64,000 nt of DNA. Origin: Chlamydomonas reinhardtii (Eukaryota > Chlorophyta > Chlorophyceae > Chlamydomonadales > Chlamydomonadaceae). Every line of letters starts with the position of its first letter. Position 1 is the stretch's first letter. Where the stretch lies: positions 1,378,501 through 1,442,500 of the forward strand of contig NC_057013.1 of the NCBI RefSeq assembly GCF_000002595.2, written 5' to 3'. Position numbers and translations under genes: made by a program. Below the pieces are notes generated by a model. The model had not been told where the DNA came from and did no database searches. It worked only from the letters and a program-made list of their open reading frames with translations. This document shows positions 34,650 through 46,293 of this stretch, one piece after another.

Positions 34650-37600
34650 AAAACAACATAACGAAGCCCGCCCAGTGTGTGTGTGTGTGTGTGCGTGTTG
34701 GTTTGCTACATGTGTGCCGTTCTGCGAGAAAGTGTGTGTGTAGCGCTGCGTGAGGTGTTGGAGCGTGTGTGCTTAGTCCCGTTAACGCAATCGTTAACGC
34801 AATCGTTAACGCAATGGTCTCGTATGCTTTGTTGAATTGCTGTTGGCTTAACCCTAAGGCGGACAACACAGCGTTTGCCCGAGGTCCACCGCCTCTGCTG
34901 TTGCGGTTGCCGTCGCGTGCCAGGCCCCGTGCTTTAAAGGACCCGAACGGCAACCGCACCGCACCACACCACACGGCCGCCCACACTTCCTGCCTTCCCC
35001 AAACCCGCCACTCACCACCTTGCGCACGAGCATGTTCGCAGCGTGCGGGTCGCAGTGAACGTAGCCGTGTGTGAAGATCATCTCGTTGAAGGTCTCCGCC
35101 ACCAGCAGCGATACCGCACGCGGCGACACGCCCAGCTTCTTCAACGCCGCCACGTCGGTGACCCTCACGCCGTCGATAAACTCCATGGTGAGAATGCGCG
35201 GCGAGCAGGTGCGGTAGTCCACAGCCGGCACGTGCACCCTGCAAAGGGGGTGGTGGTGTGGGCGACAGCACATCGGCACCGGCAGCAGGTGCCACACAGG
35301 CCTACGTGCGAAGAACCCAAGCGCCGAACACCAAGAGCCGAACACCAAGATTTCCCGGCAATCCACCAGGGTCGCACGACAACGCACACGCCACGACCAG
35401 GCCCGGACTCGGGCTCAAACTGCGGCCTTTCCGCCGCACGGGCCGCATGGTCGCACGGCCGCAGCACGCTGCTGGCGACGCACCTGTCGGCATGCCAGGC
35501 GCCCGCCTTGGCCGAGGCCTCCAGATTGGCGCGGCACCGCTCCGAGTTGGCGGCCTCGTGACGGAAGTCCAACTCCTGTCGGGGCGGGAGGTGGGGATTA
35601 CATTCATGGTTGATGACGAAGAAGCGGGAGTTGTAGGCATATTGATACAGCAGGCGCAAGGAATGGGGATGGGGTCGTGAGGTGTGTTTTAAGGCGCAAC
35701 ACCGGGATGGCGGCTTCCGGTGCGTGTGGTCCGGAGAAACCTCCGCTGTAGCATGGCCGGGCCACACACCATCTGGGACCTGGGCAGAAACCGTCCACCA
35801 GCCCTCCCTCAAACACGCCCCGACCCCCCCCACACACACACACACGCGGGTGCGCAGCCCTGTGCCTGCCCGCCTCCCCACCCACCCGCGGCAGGTTCTC
35901 CTTGATCTCGTCCACCAGCCAGCGGTAGTCAAAGTCCGGGAACACCCATCGCACGCAGCCAACTAGCGCCTCCACAGTGGCCACGTCGGCGGCGCAGCTC
36001 TCGCGCAGGCCCGCGTGCTGCACCTTTACCGCCAGGCGGCGGCCGGCGTGGTCGCGCGCCTCGTGCACCTGCGGCGGCAGCGGCGGCGGCGGCACAGGGT
36101 GTGTTGGGGAGCGCGGGGACAGGCGAATGCAACGGCCGTTCGGCAGGAAAAGATAAGGGACGGAGCACACTACTGCGCGTTTGTAACGTAACGTGTGTGT
36201 ATGTGTGCATCTGTGTGTGTATGTATGCGTGACGCGTGTGGTGTTGCATGCAGTAGAGCAGCTTGTCGCGTGCGCAGGCGACTGCCTGTGGCCGCTGACC
36301 CCGGGGGTTGTGTGGACCCACAGTGCAGGGGCCACGCCACAGAATCTGGATCCAGAACCAAAAGGCCTCGCGGCAGCCGGCCGCCGCAGACCGCACCTGT
36401 GCCAGCGACGCGCTGGCGATGGGTGTGGGCGAGAAGTAGGCAAACAGCTGCTCCGGAGGTGCGCCGAAGTCCTGTAGGTAGGCGAGGGAGGTCGGAATGG
36501 GGGGTTGTAGATACCAGCCCAAACCGAACCGAACGGTGTCAAGCAGCGCTGTCAACTTCTCAACTTGCACACTGGACTCCGTCAGCTTTGCCACGCCACT
36601 CTCAAGCATAAGATCAATGGCCTTGTGCTGCCGCCGGCAGGCACAAACCTGCACACATGGTCTCACCCGCACCCACCCGCGCCTGCATGCACGCACGCGC
36701 CCACACGCGCCCACACGCGCCTACCTGCACGAACATGCGGCGGACCTCGCGTATGTCCGACACGGGGCAGCGGTCCAGCAGGTGCGCCTTCATGGTCTCC
36801 ACGTACGGCTCCGGGAGCAGGTGGTCCTGAAGGGAGACGGCGATGCGTGGGCCGCGGGCGGGGCGGAGGCAACACCAAGAGGGTAAGGGGCCAGGCCGGG
36901 GCAGTGGAGAACCAGCAGTGCTTGCCACGGTGACCAGGCTAGACACCGCCGTAGACGCCCGTTTGTAGTGCGGGCAGAGAGTCACCGTCCACGGCCGCAA
37001 CTCGCGCACAGCCCAGACCACCGGTTCACAGCAGGCACATCACCCAGCACCGCGTCCATCCCTCCAGCCCTTCTGCACCCTGCGCCCGCGCCGCCCTCCC
37101 CTTGGTGCTCCTCCCCCGCCCTCCCATTCCCCCCAGCAGCCCCCGGCCGCCGGTGTGCACGCCCGCCCCACGCCCGCCCCAGCCACGCCCCAGCCGCGCC
37201 CAACGCACCAGCTGCCCCACGTGCTGCCCCAGCTTGGTGTAGATCCCGCCGTTGGCGAAACACAGCTGCAGCAGCCGGTCCGCGCCGCGCTGGTGGCAGG
37301 CACGCAGCACGGCCTCACGCTCCTCGCCCGCCAGCCCCGGCTTCAACGACAGCTTGTAGTCTGTGCCGAGCAGGGAAGTGAGGCGGGGCGGTAGGTACGG
37401 GTAGAAGAAGTTGCAAGGGCAAGGTGCCAACGGCAAGGGGCTAAGGGCAGGGGTTCAGGCGTCAGGGTGGCGGGGGAGGAATGCTTCCCAGCGCCGCAGC
37501 TGCACGCCGGCGATGCATATGGCGGACAATGATTGTGTCTGTAGCCTGCCGGGTTGGAAGGGCACTAACCGCCTTCGTGCGGACTGCCAATGTGGCCACC

Positions 37601-38079
37601 GCCCACCGGGCCCCCAATAGGCTTGTTCAGCATTGTCAGAGGCCGGCGAAAGACTCACCCAGCACGATGGCCGCCGCCGTGTACACATCCCGCGCTAGCC
37701 GCACGGGCGTCAGGTACGCTGCCTTGATTGCCTCTGGAGAGGGCTGGAACACCAGGTACGAGGCCCCCGCCCCCACGCCCAAACTCGCGCCCACGACCGC
37801 CAGCCGCCGCAGCGGTGACGGCGCAGCTCGCGCCGCATGCACGGCGGCCGCCGACCCCGCTGCAGCGACTGCAGTTACTGCTGCTGCTGCTGCTGCTGCA
37901 GCCGCGCCCGCTGCAGGGACTGCGGTAGCAGCAGGGGCGGCTGCGGCGCCATCTACAGCTGCAGCGCTCGCGGAGGCGAACAGGGCGGTGACGCCGCTAG
38001 TGTGGCCCCCGCCAGCCCACCTGGGCTGCCCCTGCGCCCCCCGGCAGGCTGCGCCGGCCTGGGCCAGCCGGCCCCACAT
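32951..38079 (-). CDS. ABC1/UbiB (ADCK1/5-like) atypical protein kinase, organelle-targeted
   Basis: About fourteen exons run from 38079 to the stop at 32951-32953. The N-terminus MWGRLAQAGAACRGAQG is basic, acid-free and followed by a long Ala-rich stretch, as in an organelle transit peptide; a hydrophobic segment (LAVVGASLGVGAGASYLVF) may anchor it. The full UbiB set is present in order: YTKLGQHVGQL (KxGQ motif), ASASLAQV (Ala-rich loop), LAVKVQH (ATP-binding Lys), ELDFRHEAAN (ExD), MEFIDGVRVTD, HGYVHCDPHAANMLV (catalytic loop) and LLDHGLY. DHG in place of DFG is the form I recall for the ADCK1/ADCK5 branch. The C-terminal exons (LLLLLKTNDCLRSVDYALG; final exon VETRMLMFEALVVWTKIKAR) are also typical. 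Likely mitochondrial or plastid, in prenyl-lipid or membrane homeostasis. Firm exons are 37659-38079 and 37209-37360; other borders are approximate. Several introns hold (GT)n arrays. Confidence 0.88.
33961..34036. repeat. Short tandem arrays in an ABC1 kinase intron
   Basis: GCAGCGAT-type 8-bp units mixed with GCGGCA, running directly into a (GCGA)n tract. Confidence 0.75.
34537..34694. repeat. Three (GT)n microsatellite blocks in an ABC1 kinase intron
   Basis: Alternating TG runs at about 34537-34576, 34619-34648 and 34676-34694 inside one intron, between the exon encoding GHVQLVLLDHGLYKS and the exon encoding HGYVHCDPHAANMLV. Confidence 0.9.
34780..34815. repeat. 12-bp tandem repeat (CGTTAACGCAAT)x3 in the same intron
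   Basis: Three consecutive copies of a 12-bp unit, each holding the palindrome CGTTAACG, in the intron that also carries the (GT)n blocks. Confidence 0.85.
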
Positions 38080-38527
38080 CGCGGAAGGCTGCCCTCAAGG
38101 GTTTAAGTGCTCTGGGTGTAAGGTGGGCGCGTTGCTCGTCGACTGAAGAGTTGATGGAAGTGACGGGATTGTTGATGATTCGCGCTTTTGGAATACGTTT
38201 CTGGTCCTCAAACAAACAGTGCTTGCGTATCTAGATTTACCGAGTATTGCATCGAGACGCTATGCCAACAGGGTTTGCTGACAGCTTGAACTTGACCATG
38301 AGTCCATGACCGCGGGACTCATTCACTGATTGGAACCCGCGTCTTGTTGACCGGGCCGCAGAACATATAGCACTGACTGTTTGAATAAGACTCGCGACTT
38401 ACAGGTCGCGTAGTTCATAGAGCGACACACACTCGTGAGCTCCGGGCTGCATCCTCCTTTCAGACTTCGCTCCGCGAAGCTCAGACCGGCCCTGTCGCCT
38501 TTTTCTTAGGTCCTAGCGAACATAGAA
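38080..38527. promoter_or_regulatory. Bidirectional promoter region, ABC1 kinase / RNA-binding protein
   Basis: The 448 bp between two divergent start codons must hold both promoters and leaders. A perfect 6-bp stem with 3-nt loop (CTTCGC TCC GCGAAG, 38465-38479) lies 49 bp before the RNA-binding-protein ATG, in its likely 5' UTR. No TATA-like box was assigned with confidence. Confidence 0.5.
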
Positions 38528-40739
38528 ATGTACGGTGGCTACGGCTATGGCACTGGCGGATATGGCGGGGGCGGTGGCCGCGGCGGGTATGGCGGTGGTG
38601 GTGGCTATGGCGCTTCTCGTGGAGGCTACGGAGGTGGCAACCGCGGCGGAAATGACGGTGGCGCGGAGGGTGGCGCGGGCGGGGACTCGTCCTATGTCGA
38701 GGGCAAGGTGGAGTTCCCCAACCTGGCCGAGGAGACCACGCAGGAGGGCCTGCAGCAGTACTGCGCGCAGTGGTAAGTCGCTCTCAGTGCGCGAAATCCT
38801 TGGGCGGGCTCACGATCTGTCTCGCTCTCAGTGCAAGCGTGGACTAGGCCGCGACCGGCCATAGACATAGGTGGCCTAGGCCCTAACTCGCTCTCTCGTT
38901 ATGTCCAATCCTTTCCAATGCTAGGGGCCAGGTCGAGGAGTGCACGGTAGCGAATCGTGTTGGCGTAGTTAGGTACTCGGACCCTGCGTCGGCTCAAGCA
39001 CTATTCGATAGCGAGCACGTTATCGACAATGTCAAAGTCGAGCCTCGGGCCGCGCTTCCCCGCGACAAGGCCGGGACAGGAGAGCGGTGCCAAAAGATCT
39101 TTGTGGGGGGCACTGTAAGTAGGGTAGCGCCCGGCAACTGCATTTTGTCGTCTGGGGGAAGAGTATGCATGCCGTAAGGGACTTGTACCAGGTTGCAATA
39201 CCAGCCCAACTGGCGAGGGGTATGCCACGCTGCGCAACCCTCGCCACACCTCGCCACTCGCAGTCGCTCGCCGCTGAGCCTGGCACACCTATCGCTCTCA
39301 CGTAATCGTGACGCAGGGTGACGTGACGGATGAGGAGCTGCGCGGCCACTTCGCCCAGTACGGCGAGATCCAGGACTCGGTGGTGAGTGCGCTGAAGCGG
39401 GCATTTGGGACGGGGCCTGTCAGGGGGCTTGCGGTGCGACTGCAGTGCAAGGGGCTTGGTGGACTGTGCTTGTGCTGAACCTCTGCCGCGCCGGCGGCAT
39501 CTGTGTGTCGGATCGTGGTTAATAAGAAGGCGAGGCTCAGCAGGTACCAAGGTAACGAAAAGCTCCCAGGTTGGGAGTAGAACCGCTCAGTATCACCCAC
39601 AGTTGTGTGTTATTACGTTGTTCCCGCATCTCCTCGCAGATCATGCGCAAGGACGGCGTCACTCGCGGCTTCGGCTTCGTGACGTTCGCCGACCCTCTCA
39701 GCGTGGAGAAGGTGCTGGTCATGCGCCAGGTGCGTGAGGGGCTCAGGAGCAATCAAGGCGCGACACCGGCCGCGAGCCGCACCCCATGCAGCAGGCGGCG
39801 GCGCTCAGATGCCGCGGGCCGCACCCAGCCTTGAAAGGGGGTAGTTATGCCAATCCAAAAAGAAAACCAGAACCTGCCCACAAAGCGCTGAGGGGGGTTG
39901 GAGCAGGCTACTCAGGTGCCGCGGGCGAAATCATGGCCTTGCGTAGGGAAGGGTCAAGCGCTTAAGCGGGTGGAGACAACGTGGTGCAATCGGCCCCTTG
40001 TGTTCCTTTCGTAGGTTATCCGCGACAAGACCGTGGACTGCAAGCGCGCCACCCCCCGTGAGATGACGCCCTCCACCGGCGGCGGCCGCGGCGGCGGCCG
40101 CGGCGGGTACGGCGGCGGCTACAGCAGCCGCGGCGGCTACGGTGGTGGCGGCTACAGCGCTGGCGGCTACGGTGGTGGCGGCTACGGCGGCGGTTATGGC
40201 GGTGGCTACGGCGGCGGCTATGGCGGCGGCTACGGCGGCATGCGGCAGCAGCAGGCTCAGGGCTATGACGAGAGCGCTGGCATGGGCGGTGAGAATGCGG
40301 GACAATACGGCGGTGAGTGAGTTAGGCTAGGCTTTGGGTGGCGCAAACGCATAAAGGCCGAGCCACACAGAACCCCTTCGCCCATCCCCAAACGCCTCAC
40401 AACGCATCTCCTTCGTCACCGAGGTAACTGGTCAACCGCCTTACTCATTTTGCCTCCCCGCCTGTCCCCGCCTCTCCATGCACTGTCCTGCCTGCACTTG
40501 GCCTGACTGCTGTTGTCCTCGTATTCGCTTGCTTCCCTTTCGTTGATGGTGCCGCAGCCGCGGGCTACGGCGGCATGATGGCGGGCTATCCCGCAATGGC
40601 GGCGTACGGCGGCTACGGCGGCTACCCTGCCATGGCGTACGGCGTCATGGGCTACGGCGCCGGCGCCGCCGCGGGCTACGGCCGCGCGGCCATGGCACGC
40701 AACACCGTGGGCCAGCAGCAGCGCTTCCGCCCTTACTAA
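38528..40739 (+). CDS. Glycine-rich RNA-binding protein with two RRM domains
   Basis: Six exons in phase (356 residues): 38528-38772, 38925-39114, 39317-39382, 39640-39729, 40015-40312, 40558-40739. Architecture resembles hnRNP A/B or Musashi-type proteins. Residues 1-50 are a Gly/Tyr/Arg-rich, RGG-like tail. RRM1 (about 55-125) is divergent: VEFPNLAEETTQEGLQQYC aligns with RNP2 and helix 1, but its RNP1 (RVGVVRYSD) lacks most aromatic residues. RRM2 (about 139-215) is canonical, with RNP2 KIFVGGT and RNP1 RGFGFVTF. After KTVDCKRATPRE the C-terminus is GGYGGG repeats, then a GYGG/AYGG low-complexity part ending RFRPY. RRM2 probably carries most RNA binding; the Gly/Tyr tails could drive condensation. 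The protein should act in nucleus or cytoplasm on mRNA. Confidence 0.92.
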
Positions 40740-41253
40740 AGGCCGCGAGCGGAAGAGAAGCCGCGGCGCAGGAGTACGCGTGGACAGCTGCGCCACACAG
40801 CGTGAGCTGAGGTTTGCTGCTTGCAATGTGCTACCGAGAGGCGCAGCACAAGGTGCAAAGTATGACCAGCAATAACGAGTATCTGTTTGGTTGTGCTTGT
40901 ACTGTGTTAAAGAGGCGGTCGGGAGACCGCGGTGGTGGTTCCGCGCTGAGACTGAGAGAGACACGATTTTGACGACCTCCCGCACGACAGCAGTCTTCAC
41001 ACCTACGTCCGTTGCATCGGGCTTGTGACGCAACAGAATGGAAGAGGCACAAATGTGTCGTGTCTATGCACGTGTTTTACGTGCGCGTTACTGAGACCGT
41101 GTATGTCGTCATGGTTGCGGTTGTTGGTGACGATGATGACCTGTTGGTTTGCAACTGAGATGACACCTGTGCGATGGCGTACAGGAAAGCAACGACAACA
41201 TGAACCGTCGCCGGGGCTTTGCAGATGACTATGGTTGAACGTGCAACGCTGAA
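40740..41253. other. Convergent 3' region, RNA-binding protein / RecA-like gene
   Basis: The two genes converge and their 3' UTRs must share this stretch. No coding exon, repeat or clear TGTAA signal was seen. Confidence 0.45.
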
Positions 41254-43361
41254 TCAATCCGCTCCAACACGGAGCCCATGTAGCATTGCATCTACCTCGT
41301 TCGCAAGGCCCGCCGCCAAGCCTGTCGCCACCAGCTTGCCTACCAGCTCCAGCTCACCCGCAGCCTCGCACCCCGCGTAGCTCCACACAGCCCCACCCGC
41401 CTCCTGCGATGCCGCTGCTGCCCCTGCCACCATGCCCCTGCTATCGCCGGGCACGCTGCTAACACTGCCCCCTCCAACTGCTCCCGCCGCAGCGCTCGGT
41501 ACAGCATTGCTGCCAGCAGCCCGCCCATCCTCAGGCTTTCCCGCCCCCGCTGCTGCCTCCGCGCCCTCCCCAGCCCCTGCCTTGCCATGCAGTGACACGC
41601 GTACCAGCCCCAACTGCCGGCCAGCTTCCACCAGGTCCAGCACCTGCCACGTGGGCAGCGCTGCCAGGTCGGGCAACGGCGTGGCCGCCCGCAACGCCGT
41701 TGCGGCATGAAGTTCCGTGCCGCCAGCACCGCCAGCACCGCCAGCAGCAGCCGGGTCAGGCGGCAGGTACAGGGTGCAGGAGGGCGCAGGCATCCTGCGG
41801 CGGCAACCACAATACCGGGCATGGATCCAATAACGCTGCCAGTAGCGGCAGTTGGGGCAGTGTCAGCACGGGGGCGCGTCTTCACCAGGCCCTCACCTGG
41901 AGGTGACGCCGGGCCCCTTGAGCATGTGAGCAGTCACCACTCGGGCCAGGCCCTGCGCGGCCACGGCATCGGCGCCCGCCGCGCCCGCCACTGCGGCCGC
42001 GCCGCTGCCGTCGCCGACTCTGGCCACGAACGCGGCTGCAGCCCCGCCCGCCGCGCCGCCTGCCCGCGTCAACCGCAGCCGCATGGATGCATACTGCTGC
42101 AGCAGAGCGTCATAGCCGCCCTGTGGAACCAGGCGTGGAAATGGGAGCATGACATATTGACATAAGTACCGTTGGCATGACCGCATGGCTTGACTGCTCA
42201 GAAGCATTTGAATGTTTGCCCAGCTATCAAGGCGCGACATCCTACGCGCAATGCAGCTAAAGAAGACGAGTCCGTGCCCCCGTGCGCTGGCTCAGCCCCG
42301 GCACTTACCGGGGAGCCGACGCGCTTGTTGCAGACCAACACCGAAGCCAACGGCGCTGCGCCGCTGTGGGCCGCGTCGTCGTCGCCATCGCCGGCTCGCC
42401 GCCGGCGCCTCCATTGAGGCACACCGCCGGCCGTATCGTCCCCATCCCCACGCTCGTCCTCATCCGCTTGCCACCCCGCATGCTGCTTTTTCTGTTTGTC
42501 TTCCTTCTGAAGCGAGAAGGACAGGTGCAGGAGGAAGCGCCCCAGCTTCCGCGCGCGCAGCGCCCGCGTGGCGGCGGCGTCCGTGCCCGGCGGCGCAGCC
42601 TGCCGCGCCACGTCATGTATCGACTCCAGCAGCACCAGGCCGCGCGTGTTGCGGAAGCGCTTAAGGGCTGTGAGGATGGCGGTGGGCTGCGGCAGCGCAG
42701 TGCGCATGAGGCCGCGCCCCACGTCGGCGCGCACGCTCTGCGGGAGCAAGGGCGGGAATGGGTAGGTGGGGGTTGTGGCTGTTGCTGTTGCTGCTGTTGA
42801 GACAGGCGCTCCAAGCAAGCCTTAGACGCCCCGCAACAGTGGGATTGCATATGAGCATCGTAATCATAGGCTAGGGCAGAAGGCGAGCGCTGCGCAGAGC
42901 ACACCTGTCCGGCGGCAACGAAGGCATCGCTGCCCACGGCGAACGTGGTGGAGCCTGGTGGTGCGCTTCTCCTGGGAGATGACGCTGTTGCTGCGCGCTG
43001 CGCCGCCGCAACTGCTAGCCATGCCGCATGGGAGCAAGGCCCGATCTCCGGGCCAGTGAGCTGTGAATGGAGGAGGTGTGGGAGGCAGCGTAAGAAAGGC
43101 GGAGACTGCGGCAGGTCCACAGGCCCCTCCGTTACGGTCACACGCGCTGACCTCGACGATTACGCCCGCCGGGTACCCGCCGCGAGTGAGCACGTCAAGA
43201 GCCCTACTGCCGGTCGATCGCCGTGCTGGGGCGCTCTGGGGCGTCGCACTGTCGACTGAGAGCCTGGCGACGTGCAGCACCGCCCGGCCATGCCGAAAGG
43301 CCACGCCCGCTGACGCGCTAGAACGAATGGCGCGATCGAGGCATGTCCGGAGAAACTGCAT
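41254..43361 (-). CDS. Divergent RecA/RAD51-fold protein, Walker A degenerate (partner 1)
   Basis: Five exons in phase (519 residues): 43152-43361, 42905-43060, 42309-42737, 41897-42120, 41254-41794. The fold is suggested by STGSRALDVLTRGGYPAGVI (residues about 48-67), which matches the TGxxxLDxLLxGGxxxG entry of RecA/RAD51 paralogues. It is followed after splicing by VELTGPEIGPCSHAAWLA, where the P-loop should be: in GPEIGPCS the Walker A Lys is replaced by Cys. A Walker-B-like strand is GLVLLESIHDV (about 155-165). Later parts match ASVLVCNKRVG (compare the NQ strand in RecA) and helical sequence, with an acidic, Arg-rich linker between. Closest in style to RAD51 paralogues that do not need ATP; no named orthologue is claimed. 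It sits head-to-head with a second RecA-like gene at 43635, suggesting co-expression and perhaps a heterodimer (inference). Confidence 0.6.
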
Positions 43362-43634
43362 GCGTTCCTACAGCATCCTATGTCGCAAATTACAGTGACA
43401 GGACGGCCGGCGACTTGTCCAATCAAGTTTTCGCGCTCATTCGGGCATTCAAGCGATTCTGGGCTGGACGCCGTCCAAACGCCGGATTCGTGACATACTG
43501 TATAGATAAACTCAATTGCTCTTATGACTTCGCATACGCTCAACAGCGCAGCGCAGCTGGCGTGCTCGGCTTTGGTATGAGCCCTCCGCGAGCGCCTGGG
43601 GGCTCATCGTTCGCCTCTAACTGTATGGTGGCCT
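43362..43634. promoter_or_regulatory. Shared bidirectional promoter of the RecA-like gene pair
   Basis: Exactly 273 bp lie between the two divergent start codons, leaving room only for a common promoter and short leaders. The stretch is less GC-rich than the flanking genes. No specific element was recognised. Confidence 0.6.
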
Positions 43635-46293
43635 ATGCCGAGGCTCACGCGGCAAATTCAGGCAGCTGTCCGCAAAGCACAGCAGACCGGAAATGCTGGC
43701 GCCTCGTCCCTGGAGAAAATCGTCAAGCAAGCAAACAACGAGCTCTATCGGCAGCTAGGGATCCCAAATGCCATAAAATTAGGGCAATCGACCTCTGGAG
43801 GGCCCAGCAAGGATCGGTAAGCGTGACGATTGACGGTGTTTTGTGACGGCACGCATACGCACTATAACATGGTGTGCGGTGCTGTGGCGCAGGGGCTATG
43901 CGGGGCAAGCGGCGACACCGGGCCTGACAGGGCTGGGTGTGTTGGGGCAGGCCCTGTCCAAGCTGGCTTGGCAGGGCGGTATCCTGGAGGTGAGGCGCGG
44001 CGTGCATAGCTGGAAGCGGGGCTGGACATGCGGCAATTGCGACCTGCATAACACAAGTCGAGCGTGCGAGTGCGCGTACGTGCTAGGACCCAGGACACGC
44101 ACCAACTTCATAGCCGGAACCAGGACACAAGCGTGCAAGTGTCTTGACCAAACCTGCCAACTGCCTGCGGTAGCAACGCCAACCAACGGGCTTGTGCTGT
44201 GATAACAACATGACAACGACAACAGGTCAGCAGCCCGGGGCCGCAGGGTTGGGACGTAGCCCGGCAGCTGGCGACGGCCTGGCGAGCCAGCGAAAGCCGC
44301 GTGCTGTGGCTGCAGCTGGAGCCGGCGGGGCTGGCAGCAGCAGCAGCAGCTGCTGGTGCGGCGGCACCGCCGCCGGCGACAGCGGCAGCGGCCAGATCCC
44401 ACGCGCTCTCCGAGTCTGCTGGCTCCGAGGTAAGCACCTGTAGCGTTGCACATGTCCACAGCTGCGCCGATCCCACTCTGGGCAACACGGTGGCTGTGCC
44501 ACGGCTGATGTTGCTGGGCACACCAGCATACGGTACTGAAATGCGTTGCGCCCCGACACCAAACCCTGACCCACACACAGGGCCCCAGCCTCACGGTGCA
44601 GCGCTGGCGTGTGGCTGGCCCGGCGGACTCGCGTGCGGCGCTGCAGCACCTGGTGCAGGTCGTGCGCTCGCAGCGGTTCGCCCTAGTGGTGTTGGACAGT
44701 GTGCCGGCCCTGGCGCCGCCGCTGCCGGGAGCGGGCGTCGTGGCGAGGGCGGCACGCCTGGCCACCACGACGCCGGCGGCGGCAGCAAGGATACGTGTGG
44801 AGGGGGGCCAAGTGGCAGCAGTAGCAGGGGCTGGAGCTGGGTCGTCACGGGAGGCGGTGGCGGCAGCGCAGAAGACATCTCGGGCGCCGGCCGCGACGCC
44901 GGCCGCGAGGAAATGGAACTCCCGCTCTGGGCCAGATGCAGGCACCGGAGCGGAGGCAGCGGTGCAGGGGACGTTGCGGCCAGGGGCAGCGGGGGGCAGC
45001 GGGCAGGCGCTGACTGGCGCAGCAGCGGGGGACCCGACAGGCGCGCTGGCTGTGCCGCAGTGGCTGCAGGCGGCGGCCCACACGTTACCGAACTATCGGG
45101 TAGGGTAGCGTCCAGGCACCGTGGCTGCAGCCCGGTCTGCCTCCCCTTGCCGCTCGGTTGTAGCATCCATGCAATGCACCCAGGGGACTGCTAGTTACAC
45201 GTAGAGCACAGGCGCAACAGCGCGCCACACGGTTTACACAACGTAGGCATGCACCCGCATGCACCAACAAACACACACCCTAACATGGACACCGGTCTCG
45301 AACTTCGCATGACGCCCACAACCGCCGCCACCACCCGCAGTTCCTGAACGCCGAGCTGCCGCTGCTAATGGAGCAGACCCTCGCGGCGCTAGCCGCCAGC
45401 TGCGGCCCGGAGCTTCCCACCACCACCCTGCTGATCAACTGCTACAATCGGGCCACGCCGCAGCAGGTGCGGGCGTGGGAGCTGCCTCATGCGTGCTGCG
45501 TGTTGCTGTGTCCGCACCGTTTGCAGGTCTGTGCGGTGTGTCCGCTGTGCGAGTAGCTGCAGCCGCCGCTCTAGCAGCCGTTGCATGGCCTAGCCGGCTG
45601 TGACAACTGCGTGTTTGCGTGCGTATGTGTGTTTTGCAGGGCTGGATGGAGGGTGGAGCGGCAGCCGCGGCGGCGGGCACCGTTCTGGTGGACAGGAGCC
45701 GCTGGGCGCGGCGTGCCATCGCCCGTCACGCCTCGGGCACCCTGCACCTGCTGCCGGCCACCCGGCCTGTTGCTGGGTCGGCAACCCCCTGCAGCGGCGG
45801 CGCCTTCGAAGCCGCCTCACACGGCGCCGCAGGGCCGCAGGCGGCCGCAGAGGCGGGAGCAGCTGGCGTGGCTGCGGGCGGCGAGGCGGCTGGCGGCACG
45901 GGTGCCACCTGCACCGGGCCGCCTCAGTCGCTGTCGCAGCTGCATGTGGAGGTGACACGCGGCCTGCCCTCGGGCGATGACGGAGCCGTCGTGTTCAGCG
46001 GGTGCGTGGGGAGAGGGGAGAAGCGCTGTGTAGTGGGTCGTGAGTCATGCTCGTGGGACTGGGCTGCGAAGATGGGGCGAGGCGATGTTGTGGCTGGCGG
46101 GCAACTGGCCCAAGCCCCGGTGGCAGGTGTGGGAAAAAGCTGACATGGCGCCGGTGAATTGGTGCGACTTGCCGTGATCAATGGTTTGATACGTCACCCT
46201 GCCATCTGTGCTGACATGCTTTCTGTGGCCCCACGCCGCCGCCTCCGGATCATCTGTATATGCAGGTGGCTGGGCACTCCGCCTCCAAGCTAG
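43635..46293 (+). CDS. Divergent RecA/RAD51-fold protein, Walker A degenerate (partner 2)
   Basis: Seven exons in phase (505 residues): 43635-43816, 43893-43989, 44226-44429, 44581-45099, 45341-45466, 45640-46001, 46266-46293. The N-terminus MPRLTRQIQAAVRKAQQTG is basic and helical. The RecA-like core starts at LTGLGVLGQALSKLAWQGGI, then after splicing LEVVSSPGPQGWDVARQLA. SPGPQGWD occupies the P-loop position, with Trp where the catalytic Lys belongs. It continues RVLWLQLEP, then RFALVVLDSV (Walker-B-like, Asp about 200) and TTTLLINCYNRATPQQ (NQ-strand-like), ending VVFSGWLGTPPPS. Ala-rich linkers separate the strands. The layout also recalls bacterial ImuA, a RecA-like protein without ATPase motifs. 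The last two exons rest on weak splice evidence. Exact function is unknown; recombination or repair accessory role is inferred from the fold only. Confidence 0.58.

Noticed and set aside
43343-43846. 167-codon plus-strand frame overlapping the start of RecA-like partner 2
   Set aside because: It is in a different frame from the one that splices in phase (MPRLTRQIQ at 43635), crosses the shared promoter, and has no domain.
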